The notes beneath the pieces are model-generated. The model was not told the origin of the DNA. It did no database searches and saw only the letters and a program-made list of their open reading frames with translations. The position numbers were made by a program, and so were the translations under genes. A stretch of 64,000 nucleotides of DNA from Candidatus Zixiibacteriota bacterium (GTDB lineage: Bacteria; Zixibacteria; MSB-5A5; GN15; FEB-12), in NCBI GenBank assembly GCA_022571845.1, contig JACZXB010000004.1, positions 37,578 to 101,577 of the forward strand, in the 5' to 3' direction. Numbering within the stretch: position 1 is the first letter of the stretch; each line of letters begins with the position of its first letter. Positions 9,486 to 18,065 of this stretch are shown here, piece by piece.

Positions 9486-10973
9486 TTAATGACACACCCC
9501 CGGTGGCGGCCCGCCGCGGAAGATAAAGTCGACCAGGAAAGTTAAATCAAGAATGTCGGCTGAATCGCCATCTCCGTTTACATCAGCTTCTTCAAGACAA
9601 GCGGCTTCAGTTCCGCCCCTAAATATGAAGTCTACCAGAAAAGTCAAATCAAGAATGTTGGCGTCCTTCCCGTCGTAGTTTACATCCCCACGGAATCCAC
9701 AAGGTGAAAAAACATACGCACGCCCGGCGTCAGTAGCAGGAGCTCCCACAATCAGATCATCAAAACCATCGTTATTCAGATCACCGACCGAAGCAACCGA
9801 AGAACCGAACGCGTCCCCTGCTGTCTCGCCAGTAAGAACATAAATCTTATCACCCGTCTGTCCGGAAAAAACATAGGCCCGTCCGGCACCATTGCCGCCA
9901 GCGTCATTACCATTAGCTCCCACAATCAGGTCATCAAAACCGTCGTTATTCAGATCACCGGCCGAAGCTACCGAAAAACCGAAGAAATCATTTGCGGCTT
10001 CGCCAGTGAAAGTATAAATCTTATCACCGGTCTGACCGGAAAAAACACATGCCCGCCCGGCGTCAAATCCACCGGCATCGTTAAACGGAACTCCCACAAT
10101 CAGGTCAGCAAAACCATCGTTATTGACATCACCGGCCGAAGCTACCTGCCGACCGAACTGTTCACCTACCGCCTCGCCGGTGAAAACATAAATTGTATCA
10201 CCCGTCTGACCGGAAAAGACATAAGCCCGCCCGGCAGAAGTGCCGCCAGCGTCATTACCATTAGCTCCCACAATCAGGTCATCAAAACCATCGTTATTTA
10301 CATCACCGGCCGAAGCAACCGAACCACCAAAATTGTCCTCTGCCGCCTCGCCGGTGAAGACATAAATTGTATCACCAGTCTGACCGGAAAAGACATAAGC
10401 CCGCCCGGCATTATTGCCGCCAGCGTCATTACCATTAGCGCCCACAATCAGGTCATCAAAGCCGTCATTATTTACATCACCTGCCGAGGCCACCGACCAA
10501 CCGAAGAAGGCATATGCCGCCTCGCCGGTAAAAACATAGATTGTATCACCGGTCTGACCGGATAAGACATAGGCCCTACCGGCGAATTCGCCACCGGCGT
10601 CATTACGCCAGGCGCCCACAATCAGATCAACAAAACCGTCGCTATTTACATCACCGGCTGACGCAACCGACCAACCGAACCAGTCACCAGCCGCCTCGCC
10701 GGTGAAAACATAAAGAGTGTCGCCAGTCTGTCCGGAAAAGACATAGGCCCTCCCGGCACTGAAGCCGCCAGCGTCATTAGACCAAGCGCCCACGATTATG
10801 TCATCAAAACCATCGTTATTGACATCACCGGCCGAAGCTACCGAAAAACCGAAGCGGTCATCTACCTCCTCGCCGGTGAAGGTATAAACCGGCGGGCACT
10901 GGGATTGGGCAGTTGAATCAGCCGCGATTAGAATAATTATGGATAGCGAGAAAATAAGATTAGTGAACTTCAT
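9486..10973 (-). CDS. Secreted FG-GAP repeat protein with C-terminal dockerin
   Basis: A 495-aa exported protein. Its signal peptide is at residues 1-22 (hydrophobic FSLSIIILIAADSTAQ). Seven FG-GAP-type repeats of about 58 residues follow, each with VASAGDVNNDGFDDLIVGA and YVFSGQTGD patterns that should bind Ca2+ and fold as a beta-propeller. The C-terminal 70 residues form a type I dockerin pair (DVNYDGKDANILDLTFLVDF and DVNGDGDSADILDLTFLVDF). The DNA repeats are about 174 bp apart and very similar, so recombination could change copy number. The ATG at 10973 has AGAGGA upstream. No cohesin gene is seen in the window. Confidence 0.9.
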   Translation of the reverse strand: MKFTNLIFSLSIIILIAADSTAQSQCPPVYTFTGEEVDDRFGFSVASAGDVNNDGFDDIIVGAWSNDAGGFSAGRAYVFSGQTGDTLYVFTGEAAGDWFGWSVASAGDVNSDGFVDLIVGAWRNDAGGEFAGRAYVLSGQTGDTIYVFTGEAAYAFFGWSVASAGDVNNDGFDDLIVGANGNDAGGNNAGRAYVFSGQTGDTIYVFTGEAAEDNFGGSVASAGDVNNDGFDDLIVGANGNDAGGTSAGRAYVFSGQTGDTIYVFTGEAVGEQFGRQVASAGDVNNDGFADLIVGVPFNDAGGFDAGRACVFSGQTGDKIYTFTGEAANDFFGFSVASAGDLNNDGFDDLIVGANGNDAGGNGAGRAYVFSGQTGDKIYVLTGETAGDAFGSSVASVGDLNNDGFDDLIVGAPATDAGRAYVFSPCGFRGDVNYDGKDANILDLTFLVDFIFRGGTEAACLEEADVNGDGDSADILDLTFLVDFIFRGGPPPGVCH

Positions 10974-11161
10974 AGTTTATCCTCTATCTGAAGTTGACCT
11001 AATACCTTATATCAGGCTGCAAAGGTCTGATTCTTGATGAAATATCAGCAGCCCATTGGATTAGTAATAAAAGAACTTGCCCTCTAATTTACAAAAAGAG
11101 GTCTTATTGTCAAGGCATTGCTTGGGTGATAGGTCAGAGGGAGCCGAGGCGGGAACTTGGA

Positions 11162-11629
11162 CTAAATGCTGGGCGGTAAGTCCTTATTTGAGGACGGGTT
11201 GAGAACTTCATCAGGCAGTTCAACTTTGGGGGTGGCGATACCTAACCAGCGTTGGTACCATTTCCACTTTTTTCTTTCGGTCTTCAGAAATTTCTTCATG
11301 CGTTTTTCTTTGACAAGCGCAATGGCATCATATTTTTCAATCTTGGTCAAAAGTATTTCAAGCGTTTCGCGTTTCTCCAAAGCGGTGCGAAGCGTGTCGT
11401 AGTCTCTGAAGTTAAAAATGGTCTGTACCATTGGTTCGAAAAAGACCATCGTCTGTGAACCGATATAATTTAGCGGCTTGACCGATTCCACAAACAGGAT
11501 AGCCGGCACAGTCCAGCCTTTGTCGACTACTTTGTGGGCCAGTTTATCGAGCACAGCGTCCTCTTCTTCGGGCAGCCGCTTTTCTTCGGGGTCAGGAAAT
11601 TCAATACTGCCGCGTGAGAAAAACCCCAT
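11162..11629 (-). CDS. Hypothetical cytoplasmic protein, 155 aa
   Basis: I do not recognise the family. The protein is soluble, begins MGFFSRGS, and has an acidic N-terminal loop (PDPEEKRLPEEED). A conserved-looking core (VVDKGWTVPAILFVESVKPLNYIGSQ) is followed by an amphipathic helix rich in Lys and Arg. Its ATG at 11629 overlaps the upstream stop as TGATG, with GAGG before it, so it is translationally coupled to the small gene upstream. It closes a tight minus-strand run starting at 12514. Confidence 0.7.
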   Translation of the reverse strand: MGFFSRGSIEFPDPEEKRLPEEEDAVLDKLAHKVVDKGWTVPAILFVESVKPLNYIGSQTMVFFEPMVQTIFNFRDYDTLRTALEKRETLEILLTKIEKYDAIALVKEKRMKKFLKTERKKWKWYQRWLGIATPKVELPDEVLNPSSNKDLPPSI

Positions 11630-11826
11630 CAGCTATTTTCCTCAACTTGCGGCCGCCAGACGTCCTGAGAATTTCTCATTAGCATGTCTTTTAAAGCAGT
11701 AAAGGTCGTCATCCTGAGCGGACAAAGTCCCGTGGGAGTCGAAGGGTGAGGACTATGAGATAATCGCTCGGTCATGGTTCGACTCCGCTCACCATGACAT
11801 TCGAATATTCCTAATACTTCACTCAT
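11629..11826 (-). CDS. Small coupled gene carrying an in-frame repeat insertion, 65 aa
   Basis: The frame starts with ATG overlapping the upstream stop (TAATG at 11826) and ends overlapping the downstream start (TGATG at 11629). That is the spacing of a real gene in a coupled operon. Only the first nine and about the last 26 residues (from TTFTALKDMLMRNSQDVW onward) look like ordinary protein. The middle (CHGERSRTMTERLSHS to PTGLCPLRM) is translated intergenic repeat. A palindromic element therefore seems to have landed in frame. The function is unknown, and the gene may be dead but still serve translation coupling. Confidence 0.5.
   Translation of the reverse strand: MSEVLGIFECHGERSRTMTERLSHSPHPSTPTGLCPLRMTTFTALKDMLMRNSQDVWRPQVEENS
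11705..11806. repeat. Palindromic repeat pair inside a small gene
   Basis: Two repeat units in opposite orientation: GTCATCCTGAGCGGACAAAG...GAGTCGAAGGGTGAG (11709-11749) and TCATGGTTCGACTCCGCTCACCATGAC (11773-11799; given here only as its ends, TCATGGT and ACCATGA, which pair). They lie wholly within the small gene at 11629-11826 without breaking its frame. Confidence 0.7.
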
Positions 11827-12308
11827 TAACTACTCATTCCATTTGGGGACTTTTCCTGTTCGCCAATGTACTGACCTATGAGAGATAATATTTGTTCACG
11901 TTTACCGCCGTACATCAGATAAATGCCGCGGAAATTTTCCAGTCTTGATGGCTCAGCGAATGGCGAAAGCAGCACGCCGTTTTTATCGGGATAAAAGCTG
12001 CGGTATTCTGACCATTGTTTGGAAATTGTTTGAGTGGGGGTTTTGATTGTTACTCCTTTTTCACTCAAACGGTAGTGGGTAGGGAAATAATATCTGGCCA
12101 GCGAAAGTGAGAATACAATAAAAGTCAGCAGAGCAAAGCCCACCGAATCAAACGAGTAGTAAACATAGGCCACTGCCAAGATCACAAACAGCGTCACCAG
12201 AACGGATACCAGCGGACGCTTTCTTAACGGGTGGCAGCTCCAATGAAAAGCAGCGGCCTCAGCAGAGACTTCAGTATTACCGGAGATTTTGCTTGAATCG
12301 TCCATCAC
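11826..12308 (-). CDS. Hypothetical membrane protein with PH-like C-terminal domain, 160 aa
   Basis: A polar N-terminal stretch of about 30 residues is followed by two hydrophobic segments (VSVLVTLFVILAVAYVYY and VGFALLTFIVFSLSLA). A C-terminal part then reads YFPTHYRLSEKGVTIKTPTQ ... WSEYRSFYPDKNGVLLSP. This layout resembles small bacterial PH-domain membrane proteins (two TM helices then a cytosolic PH fold). The assignment is by pattern only. The start overlaps the preceding gene's end (stop at 12305-12307), so translation is coupled. Confidence 0.65.
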   Translation of the reverse strand: MMDDSSKISGNTEVSAEAAAFHWSCHPLRKRPLVSVLVTLFVILAVAYVYYSFDSVGFALLTFIVFSLSLARYYFPTHYRLSEKGVTIKTPTQTISKQWSEYRSFYPDKNGVLLSPFAEPSRLENFRGIYLMYGGKREQILSLIGQYIGEQEKSPNGMSS

Positions 12309-12514
12309 TTTTTATCTTCAAGAGGGCGATAACGTTCTTTTTTGACTGTTTCCATCATCTTCAGCAGTTCTTTAGGCTCAAACAGTTTTTTTTCAATCAA
12401 AACCCGCACCAGCGCTTCCTGCGCCAGGTTGTTGGAAAGAGCCAGTTCTTCGTAGGAAACATCGCGCTCTTTACCGTCGATAACCATTTTCAAAGCTACT
12501 TTTGGATCACTCAT
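12305..12514 (-). CDS. Hypothetical small helical protein, 69 aa
   Basis: A charged, mainly alpha-helical 69-residue protein with no signal or membrane segment. It contains SYEELALSNNLAQEALVRVL, reminiscent of a small helical adaptor, but no family is recognised. GAGAG lies upstream of the ATG at 12514. It is the first gene of a three- or four-gene overlapping run continuing to 11162. Confidence 0.6.
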   Translation of the reverse strand: MSDPKVALKMVIDGKERDVSYEELALSNNLAQEALVRVLIEKKLFEPKELLKMMETVKKERYRPLEDKK

Positions 12515-12616
12515 ATTGTTAACTCTCTTTTTCCGTTTTGGCCTTGTAGTTTCAGATGAGTAATATAATCAATCACAAAAATAACGAAACAGGCAGAAAG
12601 TCTGCCGGTCGAAATT

Positions 12617-14410
12617 TCAATTTTCCGGCTCAACCAGCTCAGCAGTGCTCTGCTCTGCAGTAATCAAGATTGCCCGGCCGTTTTCAATCCTATAAAGAGG
12701 CATCTCTATGTTTTCGCGGAATTTCCCGAATGAAATTCTACCCGATGCGCCCTGAAATTCGCGCAAGTCAGACAAACTTTCTACCAGTCTTTTGCGGTTG
12801 TTGCCTGACTTCTTTATTGCCATCCCCAAAATTTTCAGAGCATCGTAGCCTAAGGCGGCCAGTCTCTCGGGGCGCTTACCGTAGCGGATATCATAAGCTG
12901 CCGAAAATTTCAGATTTGCCTCAGAATTTTCGCTTCCTAAAAATGGTGACGGAAAGACCGCCTTTTTGGTAACGTTGTCGCCTAATCGGAAAACCTTTTC
13001 GTCCCCCCAGCCATCGGAACCAAGATAGGCCGCGTTCAGATTATAAAATCCAATCTGTGCCACCAGCAGTTTTATCTGGTCGGCACTACCTGGCAGATAG
13101 AGACAATCCAGATGCGCCGGGATATCATCGAGATCCAGGGTGTCGCCGCCGGGATTAATATAATAAATTGAATCGGGGAATTCTCCAAGAAGTTCCGTTT
13201 TGATGTCGGCGATTTGAGGGCCAAAATCTTTATCGCGCGGACGATAATATTCGATCGCTACAATCGTGCCGCCTAACTTTTCGAATCGCTCAACAAATGC
13301 TCGTGACATTTTCAGATGTTCAGCGGCCGTTGAAGTAATTATGGCGGCTGAGTCGGCCTGCAAGTAAATTGCGGCATACTCGGCCATGATGGCGCCTTCG
13401 AGTTCAATATTGGGAGAGAGTTGAAAAGAAGTCTCAGACAGCCCCGTCAAACCAGCCTGAGTAGCCGCCGGAATCAAGAGCGGCAGGTCGCTGCAAATGA
13501 GCGAAGCTGCAGCTACCGCAGCCTCTTCTGATGTCAGCGGTCCAATAGCTGCAATATAAGTCTTGTCCGCAGCAATCTCTGCTATCAGACTGGCAGCATC
13601 AATAGGATCAGCTTTGGTGTCCACAGCCGTTATATTGATAACAATTCCGTATTCATTTCTGATCTGCTCGGCGGCTATTACCGCGCCGTTATAAATTTCG
13701 TCAGCATACTTTTGAAGTTCTCCCGAAAACGGCAGCGCTATAGCAATCGAAACTTCCCCCCGGCTCGGTCTGTAATCTGAGACATCTCTGGTGTTATCTG
13801 GCTGGCTGCAATGTGAAAGAATCTCTCTGGCGTAGACAGAATCATTTTTCTCATAAAGGGCACGGGCGACAGTTTCAGCCAGCAGGCAGCGTCTGTCTCC
13901 TTTAATCGATTCAAATTCGCCTTCAGCAAATCTTACAGAACTTGCGTGCTTGACCGCTTCGTTAATTGAAGAGATAAGAATCTGGTTAAGCCGCCGGTCC
14001 TGGGAAGTTCGGTATGACTGAAAATAATATAGTACTGCCCGGTCAACGTCTCCTTTTAAGTAATAGACGTTGCCCATATAGAAATAGACGAAAGGGAGTT
14101 CCGGAGAGTTTTCAAAGCGTGAGACAAAATATTTGAAACTGCTTATGGCGTCGCTATATTCACCCAGATAGTACTTGGCTTTGGCCCGGTGAAAAACGTA
14201 GAGGTCTAAGTAATCTGAATTTGCAAAACGACCTGAGAGTTGTTCGAAAATTCTGGCTGCCCCAAAAAAGTCGCCCTGTTTCATCATCCTTTTGCCGTCG
14301 GCATACAGAGCCCGTGCTTCGGGCGAGTCGCCCGTGTTCTCGGCATAGATAGACGAAACTGCCGCCAAAATCAAAAGACCGACGACTATTCGCAATCTAA
14401 ATGAGCGCAT
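12617..14410 (-). CDS. TPR plus periplasmic-binding-protein (type I) fusion, 597 aa
   Basis: The signal peptide is at residues 1-23 (LRIVVGLLILAAVSSIYA). TPR-like helical repeats span about 30-200 (ALYADGKRMMKQGDFFGAAR, YLGEYSDAISSF, YYLKGDVDRAVLYYF). From about 218 the protein becomes a Leu/Ile/Val-binding-type fold (VSIAIALPFSGELQKYADEI ... GAVIAAEQI ... AAIGPLTSEEA ... YLGSDGWGD). The layout recalls LpoA-type proteins that activate penicillin-binding proteins, but it could be a solute-binding protein. It is periplasmic. Its ATG shares a base with the preceding stop (TGATG at 14410), so it is coupled to the nuclease gene. Confidence 0.8.
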   Translation of the reverse strand: MRSFRLRIVVGLLILAAVSSIYAENTGDSPEARALYADGKRMMKQGDFFGAARIFEQLSGRFANSDYLDLYVFHRAKAKYYLGEYSDAISSFKYFVSRFENSPELPFVYFYMGNVYYLKGDVDRAVLYYFQSYRTSQDRRLNQILISSINEAVKHASSVRFAEGEFESIKGDRRCLLAETVARALYEKNDSVYAREILSHCSQPDNTRDVSDYRPSRGEVSIAIALPFSGELQKYADEIYNGAVIAAEQIRNEYGIVINITAVDTKADPIDAASLIAEIAADKTYIAAIGPLTSEEAAVAAASLICSDLPLLIPAATQAGLTGLSETSFQLSPNIELEGAIMAEYAAIYLQADSAAIITSTAAEHLKMSRAFVERFEKLGGTIVAIEYYRPRDKDFGPQIADIKTELLGEFPDSIYYINPGGDTLDLDDIPAHLDCLYLPGSADQIKLLVAQIGFYNLNAAYLGSDGWGDEKVFRLGDNVTKKAVFPSPFLGSENSEANLKFSAAYDIRYGKRPERLAALGYDALKILGMAIKKSGNNRKRLVESLSDLREFQGASGRISFGKFRENIEMPLYRIENGRAILITAEQSTAELVEPEN

Positions 14411-14904
14411 CAGAGTGAATATTTTCCGAAATCTTCGGGATTAAGATTTTTTAGCCGCTCCCGTAAGGACTCAGGGTCGGTCGGCAGACTTGATGTTTCT
14501 GATTTATCCTGAGCTGCGGCCTTGAATAATTCTTTGCTGACGAAAATTTTGGCGCTCATTCGCAGCGCCAGAGCAATTGAATCCGACGGGCGGGCGTCTA
14601 TTTCGAATTCCTTACCGTTGCACTTAATAAACAGTTTGGCATAAAATGTTTCTTCTTTTAACTCGGTAATCTCTACCCGTGTCAGTTTCGCATCCAGTTT
14701 CGTTATTATTTCTTTTAAGAGGTCATGAGTCATCGGACGCTTTGATTCGACTCCGGAAAGAACCATGGCAATTCCCATGGCTTCGGCCTGCCCAATCCAG
14801 ATTGGCAGAACCTTTTCCATTCCCACCGGTGATAGTATAACCACCGGCGACTTAGTGGTCATATCCAGCGCCAGACCTTCGACTGTTGCTTCAACAAGTT
14901 CCAT
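14410..14904 (-). CDS. Bifunctional nuclease (BFN/DUF151) family protein
   Basis: A 164-aa cytoplasmic protein with the BFN-domain hallmarks. They are PVVILSPVGMEKVLPIWIG near residues 20-38, MTHDLLKEIITKLDA, then FYAKLFIK and the diagnostic EIDARPSDSIALALR (about 101-115). Known for the family: RNase and DNase activities in plants and unclear roles in bacteria. The C-terminus has an extra acidic tail ending ESLRERLKNLNPEDFGKYSL. It lies three bases after rplI and overlaps the next gene by one base, so it belongs to the ribosomal-protein operon. Confidence 0.88.
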   Translation of the reverse strand: MELVEATVEGLALDMTTKSPVVILSPVGMEKVLPIWIGQAEAMGIAMVLSGVESKRPMTHDLLKEIITKLDAKLTRVEITELKEETFYAKLFIKCNGKEFEIDARPSDSIALALRMSAKIFVSKELFKAAAQDKSETSSLPTDPESLRERLKNLNPEDFGKYSL

Positions 14905-14907
14905 ATT

Positions 14908-15354
14908 TCAAGTCTTCTTTACTACCCATAGTTTAAGGTCGGCTTTAACATCTCTGGAAACTTTTACCGGCAGTGTGTATACACCCAGCGCTTTGATAGG
15001 GTTCTCCAGTTCAATCATTCTTTTGTCCACAGTTATGCCTTCTTTGGCCAGAAGTTCAGCGATATCACCATTGGTAACAGAACCGAATACCTTATCTTCT
15101 TCACCTACTAAAACTTCGGTGGTCAAAGAAATCTTCTCAATTCTATCTTTGATAACTTCTGCTTCTTTGCGAAGTTTCCTTTGTCGCTGCTCAGACTGTT
15201 TTTTTACTTCTTCAATGGCGTTCATACTTGCTTTGGTGGCAGGTATGGCCATATTTTTGGGAAACAGAAAATTGCGTCCATAACCGTTTTTAACTTCGAC
15301 TAATTCTCCGGCGCTGCCCAGTTCCGGAACATCCTGACGTAAAATTACTTTCAT
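14908..15354 (-). CDS. rplI: 50S ribosomal protein L9
   Basis: A 148-aa protein matching L9 over its whole length. The N-terminal rRNA-binding domain is MKVILRQDVPELGSAGE followed by VKNGYGRNFLFPKNMAIPAT. A long connecting helix (about 40-75) leads to the C-terminal domain with DKVFGSVTNGDIAELL and KALGVYTLPVKV. It binds 23S rRNA near the L1 stalk. It follows the DUF2232 membrane gene, the usual order after rpsF and rpsR. Confidence 0.97.
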   Translation of the reverse strand: MKVILRQDVPELGSAGELVEVKNGYGRNFLFPKNMAIPATKASMNAIEEVKKQSEQRQRKLRKEAEVIKDRIEKISLTTEVLVGEEDKVFGSVTNGDIAELLAKEGITVDKRMIELENPIKALGVYTLPVKVSRDVKADLKLWVVKKT

Positions 15355-15384
15355 TTTTATACCTTCCGATAAATTAAATAAATT

Positions 15385-16413
15385 CTATTTAAGACCTATT
15401 GGCAACGGATATTTCTGCCTCCAGTCAAAAAAGCTGTCTACAAAACCTAAGAGCGCCAAAAAGGCCAGACCATATATATGAGACAGGAAAAGCATCAGAT
15501 ATACTATCAATTTAAGATAAATGCTAAGCCGGCCTTTCTGCAGAAGAAAACCCAGCAGTGATATCCCGGTAAGTGAATAAAGCAGAGTCAGAAACAAGAG
15601 CAGGTTGTCAGCAATAATTGTCATTGAATCATTACCAAAAAGGCGCAGCAAAACTCCTGATAATACAAGCGGCGTAAAAGAAAAAGGTATCCTCCAGGAA
15701 CTAAAAGGCGGCAGCTTGAGATTCTTATTACCCCTGATAAATTGCCATCTTGCAAAAAGCCAGAAGCCAAGTGCAAACTGCATTATAATTGACATGACAG
15801 TCAAGGCAGGCAGAACTCTCAAGAAGAACGTAAGAAACTCTTTAATCTGTCCGGCGTTTTCAGCCGAGTAACCCGAGGCAGACAGGGCCGGCTCTGTTTC
15901 CAGAATCAATTGAGCAATTTCCTCAGATGATGCCAGCACCTGCCACATTGGAATCATCTGCAGTGATCCAAATAATACCAGAGCTACAACCGAAGCCAGG
16001 AATATTCTGGAAATTGAGTGGTTATGTAGTGCCAGTCGGCCACAGAGAACCGAAGGCGCCAGAACCGCCGACCAGCCAGCCATCGCAACCCAGACCATAT
16101 CAGATTTTATTAACAGTAAGCTCATAAGAATGGCAGGAAGAACTACCAGCGAAAGCTGAAGATTTTTCCGGTAGTAGATTACAGTACTGATGCTGCAAAA
16201 CAAAAAGACTACTACTACAAAATTTACGGTTCCTAAAAGAAGTTCAACCGGCACACCAAGTTCAAACGGCCGCTTTGAATAGGCAATGAAGCCGTGCAGA
16301 AAAGAGGCAATCAAAACTGATAGCAGCAATTGTACCGGGATAGCCGGCTTTGGTCTGCCTTCCACGACGCTTGAAGCAGATGACCTGCCTAATTGTTCAA
16401 CGATATGACTCAC
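15385..16413 (-). CDS. DUF2232 (YybS-like) membrane protein
   Basis: An integral membrane protein with about eight to nine hydrophobic segments (for example [77 protein letters not shown]). Gene position between rpsR and rplI matches DUF2232 in other phyla. The frame is open up to 16446. That start would overlap rpsR by 50 bp, so I prefer the GTG at 16413 (VSHIVEQLG), which overlaps by 17 bp. Neither start has a strong SD. The family function is unknown. Confidence 0.82.
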   Translation of the reverse strand: MSHIVEQLGRSSASSVVEGRPKPAIPVQLLLSVLIASFLHGFIAYSKRPFELGVPVELLLGTVNFVVVVFLFCSISTVIYYRKNLQLSLVVLPAILMSLLLIKSDMVWVAMAGWSAVLAPSVLCGRLALHNHSISRIFLASVVALVLFGSLQMIPMWQVLASSEEIAQLILETEPALSASGYSAENAGQIKEFLTFFLRVLPALTVMSIIMQFALGFWLFARWQFIRGNKNLKLPPFSSWRIPFSFTPLVLSGVLLRLFGNDSMTIIADNLLLFLTLLYSLTGISLLGFLLQKGRLSIYLKLIVYLMLFLSHIYGLAFLALLGFVDSFFDWRQKYPLPIGLK

Positions 16414-16624
16414 TCGCAAAGGCCATAATTGCCATAACGCGGGCACGTTTGACAGCCCTTGTCAAATTGCGCTGGTGAATAGCGCAATTGCCTGATATAC
16501 GCCGGGCCAAAATCTTGCCGCGCTCATTCGTAAAACGGCGCAACATCTTTTCATCTTTATAATCCAAATAATAGATTTTGTTCTCACAAAACCGGCATAT
16601 TTTACGTCTTCTCATCATTGCCAT
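16397..16624 (-). CDS. rpsR: 30S ribosomal protein S18
   Basis: A 75-aa protein with the S18 core: [37 protein letters not shown] and [20 protein letters not shown]. The retained cysteines (CRFC near residues 10-13 and Cys47) indicate the zinc-type variant. It binds 16S rRNA with S6 in the platform. The gene begins 35 bp after rpsF. The ssb gene that often sits between rpsF and rpsR is absent. Confidence 0.97.
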   Translation of the reverse strand: MAMMRRRKICRFCENKIYYLDYKDEKMLRRFTNERGKILARRISGNCAIHQRNLTRAVKRARVMAIMAFASESYR

Positions 16625-16659
16625 TTATTTAATCCTCACTGACTATTCCAAGTTTTTCT

Positions 16660-17358
16660 TTACAGTTCTTCATCTTCCGGCTTCTCATCGGCAGGTTTTT
16701 GCTCTTTGACCGCAGCTTCGTCTGTTGAAGAAACAATCTCGATTTTTGTGGTTTCGCTTTCACTATCTGCCGTTTCGGTAACTGCTGCAGGCACAAACTT
16801 GATTTCTGCGGTTTCGCTGGCGCCGTCTGCTGTTTCGGTAACTGCTGCAGGTGCAATTTTGATTTCTGCGGTTTCGCTGGCGCTGTCTGCCGTTTCGGTA
16901 ACTGCTGCAGGCACAATTTTGATTTCTGCAGTTTCGCTTAGGCTGTCTGCTTCTTCTGTGGCCGGAGTTTCAGAGACCGGCTCTTTTTTGGAGTCTGAGT
17001 CTGGCTTGCGCTTCGTAATTTCTCTGGGCGCTTTGTAATCTTCCTTCTTGTCGCCATAGACTCTTTCCGGATCAGCTTCAAAGCGGATAGTAAGATGCCG
17101 CATGTATTCTTCGCCAAGCTTCATATGCCGGTCCAGAAGCGGAAGAACCGACTTGTCTGATTCATGAAGAAAAGTTGCGTAATATCCCTGATGCAGTTTG
17201 TTGATGGGATAGGCCAGGCGGCGGGTACCCATTCTGTCCTCGCGGACAATTTTTCCGCCGTTGGACAAAATCAGCTCTGAGATAGCTTTGACTTTCTCCT
17301 CAATTACGGCGTCCTCTGATTGGGGATTTACAATGAACGTTGTTTCGTAGAGAATCAA
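16660..17358 (-). CDS. rpsF: 30S ribosomal protein S6 with long repetitive C-terminal tail
   Basis: Residues 1 to about 100 are ordinary S6: YETTFIVNPQSEDAVIEEK, RRLAYPINKLHQGYYATFL and RHLTIRFEADPERVYGDKK. After a Lys-rich linker, residues about 140-215 are three and a half copies of a 20-residue unit (ETAEIKIVPAAVTETADSAS type). An acidic end follows. This makes 232 aa against about 95-130 normally. The start is a TTG at 17358, fixed by GGGAGG six bases upstream. S6 binds S18 and 16S rRNA. The tail is expected to be disordered and highly acidic. Its role is unknown. Confidence 0.95.
   Translation of the reverse strand: MILYETTFIVNPQSEDAVIEEKVKAISELILSNGGKIVREDRMGTRRLAYPINKLHQGYYATFLHESDKSVLPLLDRHMKLGEEYMRHLTIRFEADPERVYGDKKEDYKAPREITKRKPDSDSKKEPVSETPATEEADSLSETAEIKIVPAAVTETADSASETAEIKIAPAAVTETADGASETAEIKFVPAAVTETADSESETTKIEIVSSTDEAAVKEQKPADEKPEDEEL
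16741..16950. repeat. 60-bp tandem repeat inside rpsF
   Basis: Three and a half copies of a 60-bp unit in exact register (16741, 16801, 16861, 16921). Each begins GATTTCTGCGGTTTCGCTGG and contains GTAACTGCTGCAGG. The period keeps the frame, so slippage would change the S6 tail by 20 residues per step. Confidence 0.95.
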
Positions 17359-17411
17359 TTTTTACCTCCCTTTGGACGTTTTGGTCTCTCAACGGCTTGA
17401 GACTATAGTCC

Positions 17412-17984
17412 TCAAGCAGGGTTATAGTTATATTTCGTCATAGCCAGTTCTAGTCCATGGCCGAGGGCAAATATAACGGCTTCTGCGGCAACTCCAAGCA
17501 TTTTATTTAGCTCTGATTGCTCTTTCTGATCGAACTTAGCCAGTACAAAATCCACTTCATTAATATCGTCAGGAATCGGACCAATCCCCAGACGCAGCCG
17601 GGGGAAATCTTCGGTCTGAAGTTCCTCAATTATCGATTCCAGCCCGTTATGCCCTCCTGCTGAGCCTCCTGCCCGAAACCGGATAGCACCCAATGGCAGA
17701 TTGAAATCGTCGACAATTACCATCAGATTGTCTGGCTTTAGCTCATAGCTCTCTAATATCTCCCTTGCAGAATAGCCGGAGCCATTCATCATCGTAGTAG
17801 GCTTGACCAGATAAATCGGGCTGTCCTGATAATCTGCATTACTGATTGTTGAATACTTCAATTCTGCAGGCATTGATGATTTTAATTCCTGCCCCAAAAA
17901 GAAAATAACTTCGAACCCGACATTATGCCGGCTGCCTTGATATTTCTCCCCGATATTCCCTAATCCGATAATAGCCTTAATCAT
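17412..17984 (-). CDS. pth: Peptidyl-tRNA hydrolase
   Basis: It cleaves peptidyl-tRNA released during abortive translation. The Met at 17984 (MIKAIIGLGNIG) is chosen over an upstream Met at 18005 because it places catalytic Asn10 and His20 (SRHNVGF) at the numbering of the E. coli enzyme. The Asp of IVDDFNLPLG then falls near 93. The family motif GGHNGLESI is present, as is the late FDQKEQ segment. At 190 aa it has normal length. It lies 50 bp upstream of rpsF, a common neighbourhood. Confidence 0.95.
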   Translation of the reverse strand: MIKAIIGLGNIGEKYQGSRHNVGFEVIFFLGQELKSSMPAELKYSTISNADYQDSPIYLVKPTTMMNGSGYSAREILESYELKPDNLMVIVDDFNLPLGAIRFRAGGSAGGHNGLESIIEELQTEDFPRLRLGIGPIPDDINEVDFVLAKFDQKEQSELNKMLGVAAEAVIFALGHGLELAMTKYNYNPA

Positions 17985-18065
17985 TGCGGGAGTATTAATC
18001 CGCAATTTTAGACTACTAAATCAATAAAAAGAAAATCTGCTGAATTCTTGAATTTGTAAGTGAAT

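Noticed and set aside
16629..16916. Second frame inside rpsF with Gln-rich repeats
   Set aside because: The repeats there are a by-product of the 60-bp tandem repeat being read in another frame; rpsF is clearly the coding frame.
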